NCBI GenBank assembly: GCA_012839815.1
Contig: DUMQ01000146.1
Location: 1-64,000, forward strand
Reading direction: 5' to 3'
Length of the DNA stretch: 64,000 nucleotides
Origin: Bacillota bacterium
GTDB taxonomy: Bacteria; Bacillota; SHA-98; Ch115; JABLXJ01
Position numbers and translations under genes: made by a program. How positions within the stretch are numbered: the stretch's first letter is position 1; each line of letters begins with the position of its first letter. A model generated the notes under the pieces. It saw nothing but the letters and a program-made list of their open reading frames with translations, had not been told where the DNA came from and made no database searches. This document shows positions 58,900-64,000 of this stretch, one piece after another.

Positions 58900-60633
58900 T
58901 CGGTGGTAAGGTTGAAGAAGGTGCTGGTTTCGATAGCTGTCATGACAGTCATGCTCGGGATGATTGCGGTAGGTCAGGTCGCTTCCGGAGCTGAGACGCA
59001 GGGGAGCAAGATCGTTGCCATCGAAGTCCAGGGCAATTCGAATATCCCATCTGAGACTATTCTCGAAGCTGTGAAGGTTAAGGTAGGAGATACGCTCTCA
59101 GAGGAAAAGGTCAAGGCGGACATGAAGGCTATCAGCGACCTGGGCTATTTCTATAACGTGAGCGCGAGGACCGTGCCTCACACCGGGGGTGTCCGGCTGG
59201 TATATGAGGTGGTCGAGAACCCGAAGCTTAAAAGCATTACATTCAAGGGTAACAAGATGGTGAGCACAGATAAGCTAGACTTGCTCATGAGCGTAAAGAT
59301 CAATGATGTGCTCAACGTCAAGAAACTCAACGGTGACCTGGAGCGGATCCTAAAGTACTACTATAATCAAGGCTATTCGGCCCGGATATCCGATGTCAGC
59401 GTTACCCCGGAAGGCGAGGTCACGATCTCGATTGTCGAGGCCACCATCGGGGCAATAAAGGTCGAGGGGAATCAGAAGACGAAGACCAAGGTGATTACCA
59501 GGGAGATCTCGGTCAAGCCCGGTGATATCTTCGACGTCAATAAGATTCGCGAGGACATGAGGCGCATATACAACCTTGGCATCTTTGAGAATGTCGATGT
59601 CAAGCTGGATCTCAACAAGGAGACGGATAGCTATAGCGTCAACTATATTGTTAAGGAACGCCGCACGGGCAGCGCAAACCTTGGGGTTGCCTGGAGCTCA
59701 ACGGAAGGGTTCCTCGGGTACATAGATGTGGGCGATGAGAACTTCCTCGGGAACCACCAAAAGGTCAATTTGAGATGGGAATTCGGTGCTAACAAGAATA
59801 TGTACGAGATAGGCTTCTATGAACCCTGGCTTGATGCAAAAAGGACCTCCCTCGGTTTCAACCTCTATAATCGCAGGACGGATATCGAAAGAAGCTGGGA
59901 TGGCGAGGTCTATACGTACAGCGTTGCAGGCGACCCGCCTGAGAAGGTAAAATACACCGAGATACGCAGGGGCGGCGACATCACGATTGGACGGCCGCTC
60001 AACCTTGATACCCGGCTCTACCTGACCTTGAGGATCGATGATACGGATTTGAGACCCATAACCGAGGGCCTGGGCTGGGTCAACCCTGCGAGCGGCGAAA
60101 CGAGGAGCGTTACCGTTGCTGCTGTTAACGACACGCGGGATAACATTATGAACCCTTCGTCGGGCAGCCGGAAGAAGCTATCCGTGGAGCTTGCCGGAGG
60201 CCTCCTGGGCGGGGATTACACCTTCGGTAAATACCAGGTCGACGGCAGCACGTATTTCAAGACACGGCCCGATCAGGTCCTGGCGCTGCATCTCGCTGCC
60301 GGCTTCTCTAGCGGCGAGCTCCCACTGACGGAGCAATACAAGGTAGGCGGGTCGGAGTCGATCCGCGGGTACAAGTATGGCCGGTTCTACGGCGACAAGA
60401 TGCTGTATGCCAACGCAGAATACCGTTTCCGGATCACCAAAGGCCTCCAGGGCGTACTATTCGTCGATGCTGGCAACGCCTGGGTTAACGATGAGGCGAT
60501 GGATCTCAATAGCCTCTATACGGGCCTCGGTGTTGGAGTACGTATCGACACGCCTATCGGGTTGTTGCGTATCGATTATGGGACCGGGCGTGAGGGGGGA
60601 CAGACTTATTTCAGCTTCGGCCAGACATTCTGA
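58900..60633 (+). CDS. bamA: Omp85 outer-membrane assembly factor BamA
   Basis: POTRA repeats ('IVAIEVQGNSNIPSETILEAVKVKVGD'), 'VGGSESIRGYKYGRFYGDKMLYANAEYRF', C-terminal aromatic 'YFSFGQTF'. Confidence 0.95.
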   Translation, partial: SVVRLKKVLVSIAVMTVMLGMIAVGQVASGAETQGSKIVAIEVQGNSNIPSETILEAVKVKVGDTLSEEKVKADMKAISDLGYFYNVSARTVPHTGGVRLVYEVVENPKLKSITFKGNKMVSTDKLDLLMSVKINDVLNVKKLNGDLERILKYYYNQGYSARISDVSVTPEGEVTISIVEATIGAIKVEGNQKTKTKVITREISVKPGDIFDVNKIREDMRRIYNLGIFENVDVKLDLNKETDSYSVNYIVKERRTGSANLGVAWSSTEGFLGYIDVGDENFLGNHQKVNLRWEFGANKNMYEIGFYEPWLDAKRTSLGFNLYNRRTDIERSWDGEVYTYSVAGDPPEKVKYTEIRRGGDITIGRPLNLDTRLYLTLRIDDTDLRPITEGLGWVNPASGETRSVTVAAVNDTRDNIMNPSSGSRKKLSVELAGGLLGGDYTFGKYQVDGSTYFKTRPDQVLALHLAAGFSSGELPLTEQYKVGGSESIRGYKYGRFYGDKMLYANAEYRFRITKGLQGVLFVDAGNAWVNDEAMDLNSLYTGLGVGVRIDTPIGLLRIDYGTGREGGQTYFSFGQTF

Positions 60634-60732
60634 CGGCTTCGGTCAGGCATTTTGTTATACCTTCGGGTAGGAAGAATGATATCATCAGTCATTAGTCATC
60701 GGTCATCAGTATTGAAAGATTGAAAGGAATGA

Positions 60733-61203
60733 TTGAACATGCGCAGGCTCAACATTAGGGCTCTGGCTCTTGGTTCGATAGGGATTGTCGTTGTGGCTCT
60801 TATAGCGGCGGGGGGATTCACCCTGGTACCACGGGCCGCGGGTCAGAGCAGCCAGGTTATTGGCTATGTTAACGTGAACAAGATATTTGCAGAGTACCCG
60901 GATTTCCAGAAGGGCATGGCCGCGCTGCAAAAGGAGCTCCAGGCCATGCAAAAGGAGCTTGATGCGAAGGTCGAGGGGCTTGATACTAACAGTAAGGTAA
61001 AGATGCGTGACGAATACCAGGCCAGGCTGGATAAGCGTAAAGCCGAGGTGCTCGGGCCCCTGGAGAAAAAGGTCAACCAGGCGATCGAGGATGTAGCTAA
61101 GGCGTCCGGGGTTTCCGTGGTGCTCTCGAATCAGGCAGTGATCTATGGTGGAAAGGACCTCACGGATGAGGTCATAAAGAGGCTTGGTGGGTCGAAGAAG
61201 TAA
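60733..61203 (+). CDS. OmpH/Skp family outer-membrane chaperone
   Basis: Signal peptide; 'IGYVNVNKIFAEYPDFQKGMAALQKELQAMQKEL', C-terminal 'GVSVVLSNQAVIYGGKDLTDEVIKRL'. Confidence 0.93.
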   Translation: MNMRRLNIRALALGSIGIVVVALIAAGGFTLVPRAAGQSSQVIGYVNVNKIFAEYPDFQKGMAALQKELQAMQKELDAKVEGLDTNSKVKMRDEYQARLDKRKAEVLGPLEKKVNQAIEDVAKASGVSVVLSNQAVIYGGKDLTDEVIKRLGGSKK

Positions 61204-61387
61204 CCTGATAAGCCGTTATCAGTCGGTTATCCTCGTTGTTTTGGTTGTAGTTGTTTTGTGGTGCGGCGGCCGGGCGCATGTGCTTTGCTTAATGCTTTGC
61301 GCAATGCGCTCGGTTGCTCGTTTTGACGCTAAATCGAGGCTCATACCGGATGATGGGGTTAGCCTGGATGACCAGGGGGCGCTTTGG

Positions 61388-62587
61388 ATGAAGACTGTGA
61401 AGCTGGCGTTGTCGTCGAAGGAGTTGAAAAGGAGATCCTTAATAGCCAGGATAGCTGGCATCGGTTTGGTTTTTTTGTGCCTCTCGAGCTTCGCAGGGGT
61501 TTGGGGGAGGGAGAGTAGACCTCGTGCCTTTGTAGATATGACCCGGGCATTAGAGGGACACCCTGGATGGGGAAAGATCCGGGCCATCGAGCGGGAGATG
61601 GAGGAGAGCAAGGCGAAATGGCAGGACTATGTAGATAACTCCCTCCTGACGGAGCAGGACATCAATGCTTACTACGCCAGGGTTAAGGCGCGGCTCGAGG
61701 AGGAGGCCCGGGAGGTAGAGAAAAAGCGGTCGGCCAGCGTTCAGAACGAGGCCGCGGCCATGGCGAAGAAGATCGACCGCTACAAGGATGATGTGAGAGC
61801 AGCGGTGGACCAGAAGGTCCAGGCGCAGGCTGAGATCTTGCGGCAACAGGTGGAAGACGATCTCTACGCCGAGCAGGGGAGATTGAACAATGAATTCGAT
61901 GAGTTCAAGAAGGAGATCGCCAGGGGTTATTACCTGCCTATGTTGAACCTCCAACTCAAGCTGAAGCTCGCCCAGCTCAAGGAGGTTGAAAGGAAGGCCC
62001 TGGAGGCTGAGCTGGAGAGATTGCAGAGTGAAATGGAGGGCCAGATAAGGTCGAAAGACGAAGAGCTGAAGAAACGATATGAACAATACGCCAACGAAAG
62101 GTGGCAACAGGCCGAGGAACAGCTCGAGGCGTTTCGAGCTGAAGAGGCGAAGGCCGCCGCTGATATGGTCGCCCGTTACGGGGCAGAGCTCGAGCGGGAG
62201 TTCGAGTCGAAAGTGAAGCTGGTGGATGAGAAGCTGAGCAAGGACGCTCAAAACCACAGGGAGGAGATCATAAGGGAAGCCAACGCTGAGCTCCAGGCGA
62301 GGCAGGCCGAGCTCGGTTCGAGGCTGGCTGCCGAGGAAGAGCGTTTTCGAAGGCGCTACGATGCCCTGCGGGAGGAGAGGGCCGCTCTCGAGGCTGAGAT
62401 GAGGAAGGAGATCGAGACTGCCGCGCGCGCTATCGCTGCCGCGCGTGGCCTCGACGTTCATTTCATTGAGGGGTCTCAAACCGGAGAGGGAGGGCCCCAA
62501 GACACCGGGACAGGTGGGGTACAGGGCAAGATGTTAGATATTACTGACGACGTCATCCAGTATCTTAATTCTCCTCCTCATGCCTGA
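61388..62587 (+). CDS. Enlarged OmpH-like coiled-coil exported protein
   Basis: Signal/TM; 'AFVDMTRALEGHPGWGKIRAIEREMEE', long coiled coil, C-terminal 'DITDDVIQYLN'. Confidence 0.8.
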   Translation: MKTVKLALSSKELKRRSLIARIAGIGLVFLCLSSFAGVWGRESRPRAFVDMTRALEGHPGWGKIRAIEREMEESKAKWQDYVDNSLLTEQDINAYYARVKARLEEEAREVEKKRSASVQNEAAAMAKKIDRYKDDVRAAVDQKVQAQAEILRQQVEDDLYAEQGRLNNEFDEFKKEIARGYYLPMLNLQLKLKLAQLKEVERKALEAELERLQSEMEGQIRSKDEELKKRYEQYANERWQQAEEQLEAFRAEEAKAAADMVARYGAELEREFESKVKLVDEKLSKDAQNHREEIIREANAELQARQAELGSRLAAEEERFRRRYDALREERAALEAEMRKEIETAARAIAAARGLDVHFIEGSQTGEGGPQDTGTGGVQGKMLDITDDVIQYLNSPPHA

Positions 62588-62651
62588 AGGGGCTGTTGAA
62601 GAATTGGCAAAAGGGGGTTCAAAAAGAGACTTCTTCAACAGCCCCTGAAGG
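62583..62651. mobile_element. MITE-like 53-bp insertion with 13-bp TIRs and 8-bp direct repeats
   Basis: CCTGAAGG | GGCTGTTGAAGAA ... TTCTTCAACAGCC | CCTGAAGG. Confidence 0.6.
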
Positions 62652-62676
62652 CGGGGGCTAAGCGTGGTTACAAGAG

Positions 62677-63954
62677 ATGATATATAACGAGGTGAGAAAT
62701 TTGGGCGAGGGTGAAAATTTGGATATCAAGGTCGAGCCCGGGGCAGGGGCTGCGCCCGACGCCGGGGTCGGTCCCGGGGCCGCGGTTGGAGCTGGGGCCA
62801 GAGTCAGGGTAAAGGACCTGGCCCGCCTCGTGGGTGGTGAGCTCATCGGGGACCCTGGTGGGTTTGATATTGAAATCGCAGGTGCTGGATCGACCGAAGG
62901 TGTAGGAGAGGGACAGGTCACCTTTGCGGTGGATGCAAAGCACCTGCAGGCCGCTTTGAAGAGCAGAGCTGCCTGCGTAATCACCTCGCCGGCAGCTTTA
63001 TCGTCGTTATCATCGCTACCGTCGCCATCGACGCTGCCATCGCCAGCGCCGCGGGCGTCGCGGGGGGGTACGCCGGCGGCGTCTCCAACGCAGCAGGGGT
63101 CGACCAAACCAGTTATCCTTGTGAAAAATCCGCGCCTCGCCTTCGCCAGGGTGCTCGAGGTCTTTGCGCCGGAATTCGAGCCGCCCGCTGGTATTCATCC
63201 AACCAGCGTCATCGGCGAGGGCGTTGTCACCGGTACTGGTGTGTCTATCGGGCCGTTTGTAGTCGTTGAGCGGGGCGCCAAGATTGGAAACCGGGTCGTC
63301 CTGTATCCCGGGGTTTACATCGGCCATGAAGCCGAGATCGGGGACGGCACGCGCATCTATGCAAATGCAGTTATACGGGAGCGGGTCAAGATCGGTAGAA
63401 ATGTGGTGATCCACCCAGGGGCCGTCATCGGGGGCGATGGCTTCGGCTTTGTCCAGGACGATGAGGGCGCGCACCACAAGATACCTCAGATCGGGACCGT
63501 AATAATCGAGGATGAGGTTGAGATCGGGTCCAACGCATGCGTGGACCGGGCGACGACGGATGCCACGATAATAAGGCGGGGGACCAAGATAGATAACCTG
63601 GTCCAGATCGCCCACAATTGCCTAATCGGGCGGAATGTGATAATAGCTGGCCAGGCAGGTATAGCCGGGAGCGCGATACTTGAGGACGGTGTGGTTCTTG
63701 GGGGCCAGGTCGGCGTTGTCGATCATGTAAGAATCGGCCAGGGTACGATTATTGGCGGCATGTCGGGTGTTACGGGGAGCATCCCGCCCGGGTGTTTTTA
63801 CTCGGGTAACCCGGCGCGCCCGCACCAGGAGGACCTGGCGATCGAGGTGGCGAGGCGGAGACTCCCTGAGCTCATGAAGACCGTAAAGAATCTGGAGGCG
63901 AGGATCAAGGAGCTTGAAAATCTGCTGAATCCTGGAACTAGGCCGCGGGAATAA
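62677..63954 (+). CDS. lpxD: UDP-3-O-(3-hydroxyacyl)glucosamine N-acyltransferase
   Basis: Left-handed beta-helix hexapeptides; '[66 protein letters not shown]'. Confidence 0.96.
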   Translation: MIYNEVRNLGEGENLDIKVEPGAGAAPDAGVGPGAAVGAGARVRVKDLARLVGGELIGDPGGFDIEIAGAGSTEGVGEGQVTFAVDAKHLQAALKSRAACVITSPAALSSLSSLPSPSTLPSPAPRASRGGTPAASPTQQGSTKPVILVKNPRLAFARVLEVFAPEFEPPAGIHPTSVIGEGVVTGTGVSIGPFVVVERGAKIGNRVVLYPGVYIGHEAEIGDGTRIYANAVIRERVKIGRNVVIHPGAVIGGDGFGFVQDDEGAHHKIPQIGTVIIEDEVEIGSNACVDRATTDATIIRRGTKIDNLVQIAHNCLIGRNVIIAGQAGIAGSAILEDGVVLGGQVGVVDHVRIGQGTIIGGMSGVTGSIPPGCFYSGNPARPHQEDLAIEVARRRLPELMKTVKNLEARIKELENLLNPGTRPRE

Positions 63955-64000
63955 ATAACTTTTCCACACCGACCTGGATTTGCTTAAATCTGCTAGGGTA

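Noticed and set aside
61550-62500. 316-aa Leu-rich minus-strand ORF
   Set aside because: Leu runs arise from reverse-complementing Glu/Lys coiled-coil codons of the OmpH-like gene.

Overview
The window looks like a chromosome segment of a spore-forming but diderm (outer-membrane-bearing) Bacillota. The backbone runs: alpha-2-macroglobulin/VanW; YlbF; DUF3006 pair; MBL hydrolase and RlmH; SleB/YpeB germination operon; LDH; tRNA-Arg(CCG); a ~6.5 kb integrative element; bactofilin-like protein; Spo0A; TrkH; polyamine genes (pyruvoyl Arg decarboxylase, SpeE, SpeB); a complete nine-gene V-type ATPase operon; patatin; M16 peptidase; ArgS; PyrG; Rho; MurA; SpoIID; SpoIIQ-like M23; SpoIIID; Mbl/MreB; AMIN-NAGPA; S55 protein; then an outer-membrane cluster (TamB, BamA, two OmpH-like proteins, LpxD). 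The main accessory region is the element at 12817..19282. It is bounded by a perfect 59-bp repeat of the tRNA-Arg 3' end and carries a tyrosine integrase, Xis-like HTH, prim-pol/RepA-like replication protein with a 9-bp iteron-like array in its 3' end, a TerS-like small HTH protein, an exported cargo protein and a CGNR-like zinc-finger protein. It resembles a compact phage satellite/IME with no capsid or relaxase genes. Other observations worth checking: an internally deleted ECF sigma-factor remnant abutting attR, a divergent Spo0A with a consensus-matching SigH promoter, a structured trkH leader with 22-bp repeats, a SpoIIQ-like M23 domain missing a zinc-ligand His, exact 43-aa repeats in TamB, and a 53-bp MITE-like insertion with 8-bp target duplication at a stop codon. 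All family names come from motif recognition by eye; no database search was run.
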